Shown one piece after another: positions 16,635 through 25,661 of a DNA stretch of 64,000 nt. Each line of letters begins with the position of its first letter. Positions within the stretch are counted from its first letter, which is position 1. The notes beneath the pieces were generated by a model. The model ran no database searches and had not been told where the DNA came from. It saw only the letters and a list, made by a program, of their open reading frames with translations. This stretch comes from QNZT01 sp964573205 (GTDB taxonomy: Bacteria; Campylobacterota; Campylobacteria; Campylobacterales; QNZT01). Both the position numbers and the translations under genes were made by a program. Location of the stretch: NCBI GenBank assembly GCA_964573205.1, contig CAZNIT010000021.1, forward strand, positions 11,972-75,971, written 5' to 3'.

Positions 16635-17844
16635 ACAGTGCCTTTAGATTGATGACATTTACGATAGATCCGGCTTCGAGATCGCCACTGTTTTGCGGTA
16701 CTTCCAAAAGTCCGGTATTTCCAAGCATATTTGTCAAAATGGCGCTTGAACCGTTTTTTTTACCTTTGAAGTCAATCACATAAGAGCCGTTTTCGTAGTA
16801 GATGTTACAAGCTGTAAATTCACTTTTTTGACTCCTTTTTTTATATGGTGATTTTAACAGGGCTTTGACGGTCGGAAGATCGGGTTTTCTGCCCGTTAAC
16901 ATTTTGATGATCGGTATTACATAGAGTATGAAAGTTACCGTCGAACTGTAAGGAAAACCGGGAAGAGCAAAAATATATTTATTTGAGACTTTGACTATCT
17001 TAATATGTTGTCCAGGTTTTATTATGACGCCTTCGGTTATATATTCGGTATCCAAATCCGCCAATATATCTTTGACGAAGTCGTAATCCCCGACGCTAAC
17101 ACCGCCGGTCGTAACGATAATATCATGATCTTCGAGCGCGGCGAACAGTCTCTTTCGTATATCTTCTTTGTTGTCTTTCGTCAAAGGAGCTCGTGTAGCG
17201 TCGGCACCCGACTTGTTGGCGAGAGCTTCAAGAACAAACTGGTTCGAACTTCGTATTTGTGCAGGGGAGCTTTGTTTCTCTCCCACGTCCAATATCTCGC
17301 TTCCGGTCGCTAAAATAGCGATTGTCGGTTTTTTATAAACACTCACTTGAGAGATGTTTAAACTTGCAAGTACGCCGATATGTGCAAAATCGATTTTCGT
17401 TCCTTTTTCTATAAGTACTTCGCCGCTTTTATAGTTTTCGCCGACAGGTCTGACGCTAAAGCCTTTTGGAACCTCTTTTTTAATAACGATTTCGTCATCT
17501 TCAACCTCGACGTTTTCAATGGGTATGAGAGTATCGCTACCTTTGCTCATAAGCGATCCGGTAAAAGTTTTTATGCAGTAGCCGCCCATCAACTCTTCGT
17601 CATTGAAGCTTCCCGCCGGAAGATCTCCGGTTATTCTAAGTCTGCCGAGTCCTTGATCGTCAAATTTTATAGCGTATCCGTCCATAGCCGAAGTGGCGAA
17701 AGCCGGCGAGTTGTGATCCGCGACTATATCTTCGTATAAAATACGCCCGAGAGAGTCGCTTATAAATACTTTTTCAGCCATTTTGGGTTCGACGAAACTA
17801 TCGAAAAGATTTTTTAACGATTGTTCATATGTAATAAAAGCCAT
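16624..17844 (-). CDS. moeA: molybdopterin molybdotransferase MoeA
   Basis: A 406-residue cytoplasmic enzyme that inserts molybdate into adenylylated molybdopterin to give active Mo cofactor. The domain-2 segment ATSAMDGYAIK, the domain-3 segment VSVYKKPTIAILATGSEI, and the conserved TTGGVSVGDYDFVKD and ALPGFPYSS are visible. Length matches the family. It follows moaE by 9 bases in the same direction and overlaps the membrane protein gene. This gives a moaD-moaE-moeA-membrane protein series that would serve the molybdoenzyme at 2017-7257. Confidence 0.93.
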   Translation of the reverse strand: MAFITYEQSLKNLFDSFVEPKMAEKVFISDSLGRILYEDIVADHNSPAFATSAMDGYAIKFDDQGLGRLRITGDLPAGSFNDEELMGGYCIKTFTGSLMSKGSDTLIPIENVEVEDDEIVIKKEVPKGFSVRPVGENYKSGEVLIEKGTKIDFAHIGVLASLNISQVSVYKKPTIAILATGSEILDVGEKQSSPAQIRSSNQFVLEALANKSGADATRAPLTKDNKEDIRKRLFAALEDHDIIVTTGGVSVGDYDFVKDILADLDTEYITEGVIIKPGQHIKIVKVSNKYIFALPGFPYSSTVTFILYVIPIIKMLTGRKPDLPTVKALLKSPYKKRSQKSEFTACNIYYENGSYVIDFKGKKNGSSAILTNMLGNTGLLEVPQNSGDLEAGSIVNVINLKALCEG

Positions 17845-17853
17845 CTCTATTCT

Positions 17854-18291
17854 TTATGCCAAAAGTCCGCTGTTTGGAAGCGGTGTGCTGCGATCGTTCG
17901 CATAAACTCTCTCTCCCTCTATTATGTCGTACTTCCAGATCGGAGCTTTCGCCTTGAAATCTTCCACGAATTCGTCTATCATCTCCAGCGCCACTCTTCT
18001 TTTTGGGGATAAAACCGCGCACAAAAACGAACTTTCATGAACATATACGTTTCCTTTGGAGTGGGCCATCAATATAAGGGCGCCTTTTTGCGAGGCTTTT
18101 TGCTGCCACTTTTGAAACCAACTATTTAGAAGAGGTTCATATATGTCAAAACTTAAGCCGTCGATAGAGTTTTCATCTCTTACGATTCCTAAAAATGTAA
18201 CGAACGCCCCGTAATTTCGTTCTTTATAACTATCATACCATTTGTCCGTAATTTTTTTTACCGCAAGTGCGTCTTTGTAAATTTCGAGCAT
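17854..18291 (-). CDS. moaE: molybdopterin synthase catalytic subunit MoaE
   Basis: A 145-residue protein that, with MoaD, adds two sulfurs to precursor Z (cPMP) to make molybdopterin. YGAFVTFLGIVRDEN near residue 27-41, the conserved VYVHESSFLCAVLSPKRR segment and the active-site lysine region PIWKYD are present. It begins one base after the MoaD stop. The expected tetramer is MoaE2-MoaD2. Confidence 0.92.
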   Translation of the reverse strand: MLEIYKDALAVKKITDKWYDSYKERNYGAFVTFLGIVRDENSIDGLSFDIYEPLLNSWFQKWQQKASQKGALILMAHSKGNVYVHESSFLCAVLSPKRRVALEMIDEFVEDFKAKAPIWKYDIIEGERVYANDRSTPLPNSGLLA

Positions 18292-18292
18292 T

Positions 18293-18514
18293 TCAACCTC
18301 CGCATACGGGAGGCAAAAGTGTAATTTTGTCGTTTTTAGATACGCAGAGATTTAAATTCGTTACAAGTTTGTCGTTTACCGCTATGGCACTGCATGCAAG
18401 CCACTCTTTGAGTGCAGGATCGTCGCTGAAGAGAGTTTTTAGTTCGCTTAGATGAGTTATCTCCGCGACTATCGGCTCCTTGTTTATGGGACCTAAAAAT
18501 TCTATTTTTGCCAT
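18293..18514 (-). CDS. moaD: molybdopterin synthase sulfur carrier subunit MoaD
   Basis: A 73-residue ubiquitin-like protein that ends in the required Gly-Gly (PPVCGG), the site that is thiocarboxylated by MoeB. It is directly followed by moaE. The fold elements fit MoaD (VEFLGPINKE replaced here by IEFLGPINKE, and AVNDKLV in the middle). Confidence 0.9.
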   Translation of the reverse strand: MAKIEFLGPINKEPIVAEITHLSELKTLFSDDPALKEWLACSAIAVNDKLVTNLNLCVSKNDKITLLPPVCGG

Positions 18515-18578
18515 AATAACCGCCTTTGTATAATTTTCAGACGATATTATAGCTTTTAATAGGTTAACGCGAAATGAC

Positions 18579-19778
18579 TCAAAGTTTTTTGCAAATATTT
18601 CTACTTACCGTCGCGCATTTTAACCAAAGCGGCCACTTATAAACTTTTTCTATCGTTTTTTTTGCCAAATATGCCCAATATCCCGAAAATCTGAAACTTT
18701 TCATATCCAGTATCGCATATTTTCCCCCGAGCGCTATGGCGATACCTTCTTGAGACATATGTGCAAAAGCCGGTTCTTGATCGTCTAAGAGAAGTTTTAT
18801 ATTTTTTGCGGCTGTTTTTCCGCTTTGCATAGCTACATGAGCCGTCGGCGGCAAAAGATTCCCCGTTATATCCCTTAACTCCGCCGCATCTCCCGCCGCA
18901 AACACCTCCTTTTTCTCCTGAAGCTGTAGAGTCGGTCGCGGTATGATCTGTCCCAGTTTGTTTTTTTGTGTTTTTATCGTATCTATGAGAGGAGAGGCCA
19001 TGATTCCGCCCGTAAATATCATGAAGTCGAAAACGATCTCTTCGGAGTTTTCAAGTACGGCTCTCTCTTTCTCGACCTTTTTTATATGTGATCCCTCATG
19101 CATAATGACACCCAGATCTACCAATCTCTTTCGAGCTTTTCGTATCGTTTTTGGATGCATATGTTTTAATATGTTTTTAGATCCTGAAACCAGGTGAATT
19201 TTCAAACTTTTACAAGCTAATGTGTTGCTTTTATAATAGCGGTTGAAGTAGTATTGCATTTGTGCCGCTATTTCAACGCCTGAGAGTCCGGCGCCCGCGA
19301 CCAAAACGCTATAATGATTTTTTGCCGATAGAGGACTTTCGAGTCTTAAAAAGAGCTCTTTTTCAAAAAACTGTTTTAGTTTAAAGGCTCCCGTGAGGCT
19401 TTTGACACCGTGTCCGCAATTTTCGAGTCCTTCGATCGATTTGAAAAACTTCGTTACGCTTCCCGCGGCTACGATGAGATAATCGTAAGAAAGTTCTTCG
19501 CTATCTTCGCATATAACTCTTTTTTTAGTGAGATCGATCTCTTTGACTGCATCGTGTAAAAAAGAGACATTCTCTCCAAAGCTTTCGCATAGCGTGTGAA
19601 GATTGACGATCGTTTTATCGAAAGGGATCGTATTTGCGACCAATTCGTAACCTTCCGTTTGAAGAAAATGGTAAGGATGCCTGTCAATGAGCGTAACTTC
19701 TATATCTTCGGATTTAGCAAGTTCTCTCAAAGCACTTACACCCGCATATCCACCGCCGATAATTAAAACCTTTTTCAT
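18579..19778 (-). CDS. NDH-2-like FAD-dependent pyridine nucleotide oxidoreductase
   Basis: A 399-residue flavoprotein. Residues 1-30 carry the FAD-binding motif VLIIGGGYAGV, a second GxGxxG is in LVAGAGLSGVE, and the C-terminal FAD segment reads EVFAAGDAAEL. This pattern is that of type II NADH dehydrogenases and related sulfide:quinone-type disulfide-family enzymes. No cysteine pair of the SQR type is apparent, so NDH-2 is preferred. I chose the ATG at 19778 since AGGAGT lies before it. The longer ORF to 19856 would add 26 residues from the divergent promoter region. A C-terminal hydrophobic or amphipathic tail (about 365-395) would bind the membrane. Confidence 0.82.
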   Translation of the reverse strand: MKKVLIIGGGYAGVSALRELAKSEDIEVTLIDRHPYHFLQTEGYELVANTIPFDKTIVNLHTLCESFGENVSFLHDAVKEIDLTKKRVICEDSEELSYDYLIVAAGSVTKFFKSIEGLENCGHGVKSLTGAFKLKQFFEKELFLRLESPLSAKNHYSVLVAGAGLSGVEIAAQMQYYFNRYYKSNTLACKSLKIHLVSGSKNILKHMHPKTIRKARKRLVDLGVIMHEGSHIKKVEKERAVLENSEEIVFDFMIFTGGIMASPLIDTIKTQKNKLGQIIPRPTLQLQEKKEVFAAGDAAELRDITGNLLPPTAHVAMQSGKTAAKNIKLLLDDQEPAFAHMSQEGIAIALGGKYAILDMKSFRFSGYWAYLAKKTIEKVYKWPLWLKCATVSRNICKKL

Positions 19779-19822
19779 CGTAAGACTCCTTGTATCTATG
19801 TAAAAAGATAGTATCATGATCG

Positions 19823-19865
19823 ACGTTAAAAAAACTGTTTGCCAGCTGACAGTCAACGTTAAAAA
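19823..19865. repeat. direct repeat in the NDH-2/pyk divergent promoter region
   Basis: The ten-base word ACGTTAAAAA occurs at 19823-19832 and again at 19856-19865, a 33-base period or about three helical turns. The second copy merges with the AAAAAGGA ribosome-binding site of pyruvate kinase. It could be a paired regulator site or chance in AT-rich DNA. Confidence 0.3.
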
Positions 19866-19873
19866 GGATTAAA

Positions 19874-21301
19874 ATGAGAAGAGTAAAAATAGTAGTGACA
19901 ATTGGTCCTGCAACTTCCGAGTTTCAGATGATTAAAACATTGATCGAAGTCGGCGTGAACGTTTTTCGTCTCAATTTTTCGCATGCCGATCATAAGACGC
20001 ATGCGGAAAATATCAAAAAAATAAGAGAAGCCTCGAAGGAGCTTAAAAAAGAGGTCGCGATACTTCAGGATATCTCGGGTCCAAAAGTGCGCATAGGTAA
20101 AATAGACGGAATTTTGAGTCTTAAAAAAGGAGACATCCTAACTCTAGCCAAATTTCCCGATAAAGACGATCCAAAAGTAGTGGATATCTCCTATCCGGCT
20201 ATCATAGATATGGTCAATATCGGTGAAGAGGTCTATTTTAGCGACGGAACGATCAGAACGGTCGTCGTTGATAAAAAAGAGCAAAAATTGAAACTTGAGC
20301 TTTTAACCGACGGTGAACTTAGCTCTCATAAAGGGATAAATTTTCCAAAAACGAAAATCGCCATTTCTGCTATTACTTCAAAAGATGAAAAAGATTTAGC
20401 TTTTGGTGCCCTTCATCAAATCGATATAGTTGCTTTGTCATTTGTACAGACAAAGGAGGATATTCAAAAAGCCAAAGAGATTATGAAAAAACACAATTTT
20501 GACCCTACTATTATTGCGAAGATAGAGACAGGGACGGCTATGGAAAATCTCGAAGAGATCATGAAAGAGAGTCACGGCGTGATGGTTGCAAGGGGCGATT
20601 TGGGAGCGGAATTCGGAGTTACGAAACTTCCGCGCATACAAAAATATATCATCTCGGCGGCAAACAGAGCCAACAAACCTTCCATTACCGCCACTCAAAT
20701 GCTTACATCAATGAAAGAGAACCCCTTTCCTACCCGTGCCGAGGTTAGCGACATAGCCAATGCCGTTTACGACGGAACGGATGCCGTTATGTTAAGCGAT
20801 GAAACGGCCGTAGGAAAATTTCCGGTTCAAGCCGTACGGGTTCTTCATGACAGTATAAAAGATGTTGAAAAAGATTATCCGTATTTTAAAGATTTTACAC
20901 CTGAAAATAGTTCCGATGCGGTTGCGAAAGCTGCGGTACAACTAGCTTCAAACTTAAAAAAAGAGGCGCTTGTCGCCTTTACTACTTCAGGATATAGCGC
21001 AAAGGCTCTATCTCGTTATCGACCTTCCGTAAATATCTATGCGGTTTCGCACTCTTTGAAGACACACAGACGGCTAAGCCTGATTTGGGGAGTGCATCCG
21101 CTTTTTGTCATGCAAGAGAGTGACAACCCTAGTAAACTACTTTATAAATTCATAAAAAAGATGCTAGACGAAAACAAAATGAAGATAAACAAACGCTTTG
21201 TAGTGACGATGGGAAGTGCCGGCGGAAAACGGGGTACGACAAATCTCGTAAGGTTGCTCGATAAAGAGGGAATGGAGTCCGTGCTTCGATACAAGTTTTA
21301 G
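19874..21301 (+). CDS. pyk: pyruvate kinase
   Basis: A 475-residue glycolytic enzyme converting phosphoenolpyruvate and ADP to pyruvate and ATP. The N-terminal TIGPAT, the barrel segments FRLNFSHADH, VARGDLGAEF, ATQMLTSM and DGTDAVMLSDETAVGKFP, and a C-terminal regulatory domain are all present. Length is normal. AAAAAGGA precedes the ATG by 6 bases. In an autotroph it probably works at the anaplerotic end of gluconeogenic and TCA flow. Confidence 0.95.
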   Translation: MRRVKIVVTIGPATSEFQMIKTLIEVGVNVFRLNFSHADHKTHAENIKKIREASKELKKEVAILQDISGPKVRIGKIDGILSLKKGDILTLAKFPDKDDPKVVDISYPAIIDMVNIGEEVYFSDGTIRTVVVDKKEQKLKLELLTDGELSSHKGINFPKTKIAISAITSKDEKDLAFGALHQIDIVALSFVQTKEDIQKAKEIMKKHNFDPTIIAKIETGTAMENLEEIMKESHGVMVARGDLGAEFGVTKLPRIQKYIISAANRANKPSITATQMLTSMKENPFPTRAEVSDIANAVYDGTDAVMLSDETAVGKFPVQAVRVLHDSIKDVEKDYPYFKDFTPENSSDAVAKAAVQLASNLKKEALVAFTTSGYSAKALSRYRPSVNIYAVSHSLKTHRRLSLIWGVHPLFVMQESDNPSKLLYKFIKKMLDENKMKINKRFVVTMGSAGGKRGTTNLVRLLDKEGMESVLRYKF

Positions 21302-21326
21302 ATTGCCTATAAGAAGCTTAAAAAAC

Positions 21327-21356
21327 TTGACATAACTATACTAAAGGTAGTATAAT
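21327..21356 (+). promoter_or_regulatory. consensus vegetative promoter of the SpoIIAA-like/phasin/UbiB operon
   Basis: TTGACA at 21327-21332 and TATAAT at 21351-21356 are separated by 18 bases. Both hexamers are perfect matches to the housekeeping consensus, which is the clearest promoter in the window. The first gene starts 40 bases downstream with an AGGAGG ribosome-binding site. Confidence 0.8.
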
Positions 21357-21395
21357 TTCAAAAGAGGGGAATATTATCTATCGAAGGAGGATAAG

Positions 21396-21782
21396 ATGGC
21401 GGTTAAAGTATATGAACACGGCTTCAATCTAGGCATAAAAAGAGAGGGCGATGAAGTACTGCTTGAGATGAAGATAGAAGGCAAGCTTACTCATGAAGAT
21501 TATGAGTCTTTTATACCCATGGTCGAAGAAGCGCTCAAGGGAATTGACAAACCGAAAGTAAAAGCTTTTATCGATGCTACCGATTTTGAAGGTTGGGAAA
21601 TCAGAGCCGCATGGGATGATCTAAAGTTCGGACTAAAACATAACAAAGATTTTGAAAAGATTGCCGTAGTAGGGCATAGCAAACTTTTAAAAGCCGGAAT
21701 AAATGTCTCCAAATGGTTTATGCATGGAGAGATGGAATATTTCGAAGATGAGACGGCAGCTAGAGAGTGGTTGATGAGTTAA
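21396..21782 (+). CDS. SpoIIAA-like (STAS-related) protein
   Basis: A 128-residue cytoplasmic protein with the pattern of the SpoIIAA-like family. It has an early LLEMKIEGKLTHEDYESF, a central VKAFIDATDFEGWEIRAAWDDLKFGLKH, and IAVVGHSKLLKAG followed by a C-terminal EDETAAREWL. In other bacteria members are small, often stress-associated and probably bind lipids or partner proteins; the biochemical role is unknown. A strong consensus promoter and AGGAGG suggest high expression. The phasin-like gene follows after 22 bases. Confidence 0.8.
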   Translation: MAVKVYEHGFNLGIKREGDEVLLEMKIEGKLTHEDYESFIPMVEEALKGIDKPKVKAFIDATDFEGWEIRAAWDDLKFGLKHNKDFEKIAVVGHSKLLKAGINVSKWFMHGEMEYFEDETAAREWLMS

Positions 21783-21804
21783 AAATAAAAAAGGAGAAGA
21801 GACG

Positions 21805-22110
21805 ATGGAAAAAGTTACACCGCAGGATTTGCTTAAAATGGGATTAGGTGCTATGTTCATAGCGAAGGAAAAAGTGGAAAAACTTATAGACGAGTCTATA
21901 AAACAGGGAGAGATTACGAAGGATCAGGGAGAGGAGTTTTTAAACAAACTTAAAAAAGAGGTAACTCAAAAATCCGAAGAGGCGGATAAAAAGATAAAAG
22001 AGGAGATTCATAAACAGTTAAAAGAGTTGGGACTTGCTACAAAAGAGGATATAGCCTCCGTTAAAAGAGAGATTACCGCTTTGAAAAAAGCGATACAAGA
22101 GAAAAAATAA
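21805..22110 (+). CDS. phasin-like coiled-coil protein
   Basis: A 101-residue, highly charged helical protein (QDLLKMGLGAMFIAKEK, then heptad-rich KKEVTQKSEEADKKIKEEIHK, then a final VKREITALKKAIQ). This is the pattern of the short phasin/PHA-regulator-like proteins that often precede an ABC1/UbiB kinase gene, as here (10 bases apart). A polyester granule is not implied, since no PHA synthase is visible. The small hydrophobic N-terminus might contact membranes. Most likely it is a partner or regulator of the kinase. Confidence 0.75.
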   Translation: MEKVTPQDLLKMGLGAMFIAKEKVEKLIDESIKQGEITKDQGEEFLNKLKKEVTQKSEEADKKIKEEIHKQLKELGLATKEDIASVKREITALKKAIQEKK

Positions 22111-22119
22111 GTCTATTTT

Positions 22120-23784
22120 ATGCGGGTATGGCAGACTTTCAGGCAGATAGAGCGTTATCAGCAGATAGCTTCCATCCTGCTTAAAAACGGTTTTGAAAAT
22201 CTTATAGAGACGCTTGAGGTAAACAAGCACATCCATATACCGTTTACTACCGCTAAAAACGATATCCATCATTTAAGCCGAAGCGAAAGAATAAAAAAGA
22301 CTGTAGAGGAGTTAGGTCCTACTTTCATAAAATTCGCACAAATCCTATCTACAAGACCGGATTTGATTCCGTTGGAACTTGCGGATGCTTTTTCAAAGCT
22401 TCAGGATGAGGTTTCGCCGATAGAGTTTGAAGAGATCGAACAGGTCTTTTTCGAAGAATTCGGTAAAAAAAGTGTTGAACTTTTTGACGGAAATTTAAAA
22501 CTGGTAGCTTCGGCATCGCTTGGACAGGTTTATAGAGGATATCTAAAAAGCGGTGAAGAGGTAGCCGTAAAGGTTCAAAAACCGAACATCACTCAAAAGA
22601 TAGCTTCGGATATCTCTATTATGCGGCAAATCGGCTCTCTTCTTAAAGATCGTCTCAAAGAGTACGGCATAGATGATGTGGAGATGATCATAAACGAGTT
22701 TGAAAAGACGATTCGAAAAGAGCTCGATTTTAATATCGAGGCGCTAAACTTAAAAAGATTTTCCAAAAATTTTGCCGACAATACCAAAATCAAAGTACCT
22801 AAACTGTATGAGCGGTTAAGTACGGGTCGAATTCTTACGATGGAGTATATAGAAGGTATAAAAGTTTCCGACAACGACGATCTTATCGCAAACGGTATCG
22901 ATCCTCGCGTTGTGGCGCAAGATGGTTTCGATCTGCTTTGCGAACAGATATTCGTTCATCGATATTTTCATGCCGATCCTCATCCGGGAAATATCTTCGC
23001 TTTGAAAGGGGGAGGGATATCTTTTATAGATTTCGGTATGATGGGACGCATAGGCGAGAGAGACCGGCGTTATTTTGTTGACATGATCTACTATATAGTT
23101 AAAAACGAAGAGGAAAAAGCGGCTTATAATCTTTTGAAACTCGCAAAAATCAAAGATGAAAATCTAAACATAGATGCCTTTTGCAAAGATATGGGAGATA
23201 TCATATCTACATATTTCTACGGATCGTTAAGAAATATCTCCATACAAAATCTTTTAAACGATATAGTAGCTTTGATGAGCAGATATCAGGTCTATTTTCG
23301 TGAAGACAACTATCTTTTGACCAAAGCGCTCATTACGATCGAAGGAGTCGGTAAGCAGTTGGATCCCGATTTTAACGCGGCTGAGAAGATAAAACCTTTT
23401 GTGCTGGATTTTTTTAAAAACAGCCGTTCTTTGGGGGCGTTTGTTTCAAAAATAGGCGATCTTCCGAAAAGTTTGACCGATTTTGCCATAGATTTTCCGG
23501 ATGATATGAAACTTTTGGTGAAAAAACTGAAAGATGGAGATTTTAAGATAGAGTTCGAACATGTGGGGCTTGAGAGTCTTGAGCACTCTATCGAGAAATC
23601 GTTCAACAGACTCTCCATATCGATCATTATAGCCGCATTTTTGATCGGTTCGTCGTTGCTCTCTTACGCGAAAATGCCGCCTTTGATATTCGGCATACCC
23701 ATTTTCGGGCTAGTCGGATTTTTGATCGCTCTTGTGATGGGAGTTATTTTGATAGCTTCTATTTATAAAAGGGGCAAGCTCTGA
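22120..23784 (+). CDS. ABC1/AarF/UbiB-family atypical kinase
   Basis: A 554-residue protein. The family-specific N-terminal extension ELGPTFIKFAQILSTRPD holds the KxGQ-like inhibitory motif (here KFAQ). Kinase-fold elements include EEVAVKVQKPN, the loop FHADPHPGNI and the DFG motif IDFGMMGRIG. Two hydrophobic helices near the C-terminus (about 500-545) anchor it in the inner membrane. UbiB relatives support quinone or lipid handling. A menaquinone gene (mqnA) two genes downstream fits a role in quinone supply or transport, but this is inferred from position. Confidence 0.88.
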   Translation: MRVWQTFRQIERYQQIASILLKNGFENLIETLEVNKHIHIPFTTAKNDIHHLSRSERIKKTVEELGPTFIKFAQILSTRPDLIPLELADAFSKLQDEVSPIEFEEIEQVFFEEFGKKSVELFDGNLKLVASASLGQVYRGYLKSGEEVAVKVQKPNITQKIASDISIMRQIGSLLKDRLKEYGIDDVEMIINEFEKTIRKELDFNIEALNLKRFSKNFADNTKIKVPKLYERLSTGRILTMEYIEGIKVSDNDDLIANGIDPRVVAQDGFDLLCEQIFVHRYFHADPHPGNIFALKGGGISFIDFGMMGRIGERDRRYFVDMIYYIVKNEEEKAAYNLLKLAKIKDENLNIDAFCKDMGDIISTYFYGSLRNISIQNLLNDIVALMSRYQVYFREDNYLLTKALITIEGVGKQLDPDFNAAEKIKPFVLDFFKNSRSLGAFVSKIGDLPKSLTDFAIDFPDDMKLLVKKLKDGDFKIEFEHVGLESLEHSIEKSFNRLSISIIIAAFLIGSSLLSYAKMPPLIFGIPIFGLVGFLIALVMGVILIASIYKRGKL

Positions 23785-23789
23785 AAGAT

Positions 23790-24932
23790 ATGGATAAAAA
23801 TATAGTCTATCTCGGGTTTGTCAGTTTTTTTACGGATATGGCTTCGGCTATGATAAATCCTCTGCTGCCGATTTTTGTAGTAAGCGTGCTGCATGAAGGT
23901 TATGATAAATTGGGTTTTATAGTGGCGGTTTCAACTTTCGTATCATATGCTTTAAGGTTGGTATCGGGATATATAAGCGACAGGTATGCTATCGTAAAAC
24001 CTTTGGTTGTTTTGGGGTATCTTCTTTCGGCTGCTAGTAAACCCCTTATCGCATTTACGAATGATTATAAAAGTATAGCTTCATTAAGGGCTGTCGAGCG
24101 TTTCGGAAAGGGTATTCGTTCCGCTCCCAAAGATCTTTTGATCTCGGTTTTTGCGAAAAAAAAAGAAGAGGGAAAGACTTTCGGTTTTCACAAAAGTATG
24201 GATATCGCAGGTGAACTTAGTGGAACTCTGATCGTTTTTGGCATTTTATACTACTATGGTCAAAGCGAAGATGTAATAAGAAATATATTTTTAGCTACAT
24301 TGATTCCGGGAGTCGTGGGAGTGGTCATCGTCACTTTTTTGGTAAAAGATATTGAAAAAAGAAGAGATGAAAAATATATATTTAAAATAACTAAAGAAGA
24401 TAGAAGAGTTGTAAAGGTGCTCTTTTTTTATTTTCTGTTTGTTTTATTCTTTTTTAGTGACGCATTTTTTGTTATGAGAGCGAAAGAGGTCGGTTTTGAG
24501 ACATTTATGATACCTCTTTTGGTTATAGTTTCGACCGCAACCCAGACCATTATCAGTTATCCGGTTGGAAAACTTATCGATCGTTTCGGCGTGAAGTATG
24601 TTTTGGCGGCGGCTTATTTTAGCGGGGTGATAGCTCAACTGTTACTCTTTTACGGAACCGTATTTTCGATATGGACGGCATATGCGTTTTTAGGTATTTT
24701 TACGGTCGTATCTTTAAATGCCAATCGCGCATATATAGCGAGGTATGCTACGAATAAAGGTTCCGTATATGGTGTTTTTTACGCTTTGGTCGCACTATTT
24801 GGCGCGCTTGGAGCTTTAGTCAGCGGATATCTTTGGGAATATTTTGGAGTAAATAGTGCGTTGTTGTTCTGTGCTTTTGGAACTTTAATCGTGTTTTTGA
24901 TATATGTTGCTTTTACTAAAGAGGTGGAATAA
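23790..24932 (+). CDS. major facilitator superfamily transporter
   Basis: A 380-residue membrane protein with roughly 11-12 hydrophobic helices, starting five bases after the kinase stop. The loop between helices 2 and 3, SGYISDRYAIVKP, is a degenerate MFS motif A and recurs in the second half as GKLIDRFGVKYV. RFGKGIRSAPKDLL is typical of the MFS subgroup that includes many uncharacterised transporters in anaerobes. The substrate is unknown. Confidence 0.85.
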   Translation: MDKNIVYLGFVSFFTDMASAMINPLLPIFVVSVLHEGYDKLGFIVAVSTFVSYALRLVSGYISDRYAIVKPLVVLGYLLSAASKPLIAFTNDYKSIASLRAVERFGKGIRSAPKDLLISVFAKKKEEGKTFGFHKSMDIAGELSGTLIVFGILYYYGQSEDVIRNIFLATLIPGVVGVVIVTFLVKDIEKRRDEKYIFKITKEDRRVVKVLFFYFLFVLFFFSDAFFVMRAKEVGFETFMIPLLVIVSTATQTIISYPVGKLIDRFGVKYVLAAAYFSGVIAQLLLFYGTVFSIWTAYAFLGIFTVVSLNANRAYIARYATNKGSVYGVFYALVALFGALGALVSGYLWEYFGVNSALLFCAFGTLIVFLIYVAFTKEVE

Positions 24933-24992
24933 AGATATAAAGTCGTCTTATGATAAAATAGAGATATATCATTTAAATAAAGAGGTATTTTA

Positions 24993-25637
24993 GTGCTTTT
25001 TGGCAAGATAGACTATATCAATCTAGCTCCTTTTCATGTCTTTTTAAAGCGCTACATAAAAAACTCTCAGCTAAAACAATCCATAGAATACAAAAAAAGC
25101 TACCCTTCCCGTATAAACGAACTTTTTAAAACGCGTCGTATAGATGCGGCATTTATCTCAAGCATAGAAAGCGGTAGAGGGTGTTTTAAATGTCTTGATG
25201 CCGGAATAGTCGCACATAAAGAGATAAGAAGCGTAATAGTAAAAAGAGGCGCTTTTCAAAACGATTCGGAGTCGGCCACTTCAAATGCGTTAGCGAAAAT
25301 ATTAGATGTCGAAGGAGAAGTCATCATAGGCGATAAGGCTCTGAAGCTATATTTACAAAACCCCGAGCATTATATCGATTTAGCGTCCGCTTGGTATGAG
25401 AAAGAGGGATTGCCTTTTGTTTTCGCGAGGTTTTGTGTAAATAAAAATAGCGGATTTTATCAAAAACTTATAAAAGAATTTTTACATACGAAAGTAAAGA
25501 TACCATACTATATACTTAAGCGTTATTCTAAAAAACGAAATATTCCGATGAGTGACATAAAATCTTATCTGAAGCTAGTCAATTATAGTATCGATTATAA
25601 ATCTAAAAAGAGTCTCGGTAAGTTTTTGAACTATTGA
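24993..25637 (+). CDS. mqnA: menaquinone biosynthesis protein MqnA (chorismate dehydratase)
   Basis: A 214-residue periplasmic-binding-protein-fold enzyme that dehydrates chorismate to 3-enolpyruvylbenzoate, the first step of the futalosine route to menaquinone. IDYINLAPFHVF at the N-terminus, PSRINELF, AAFISSI and GDKALKL match the family; the length is slightly short. GTG at 24993 with AGAGGT upstream is the start. The futalosine route is the normal one in Campylobacterota and gives the respiratory quinone for the enzymes in this window. Confidence 0.88.
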   Translation: MLFGKIDYINLAPFHVFLKRYIKNSQLKQSIEYKKSYPSRINELFKTRRIDAAFISSIESGRGCFKCLDAGIVAHKEIRSVIVKRGAFQNDSESATSNALAKILDVEGEVIIGDKALKLYLQNPEHYIDLASAWYEKEGLPFVFARFCVNKNSGFYQKLIKEFLHTKVKIPYYILKRYSKKRNIPMSDIKSYLKLVNYSIDYKSKKSLGKFLNY

Positions 25638-25661
25638 CGATATCCCAAAGAAGGAGAAGAG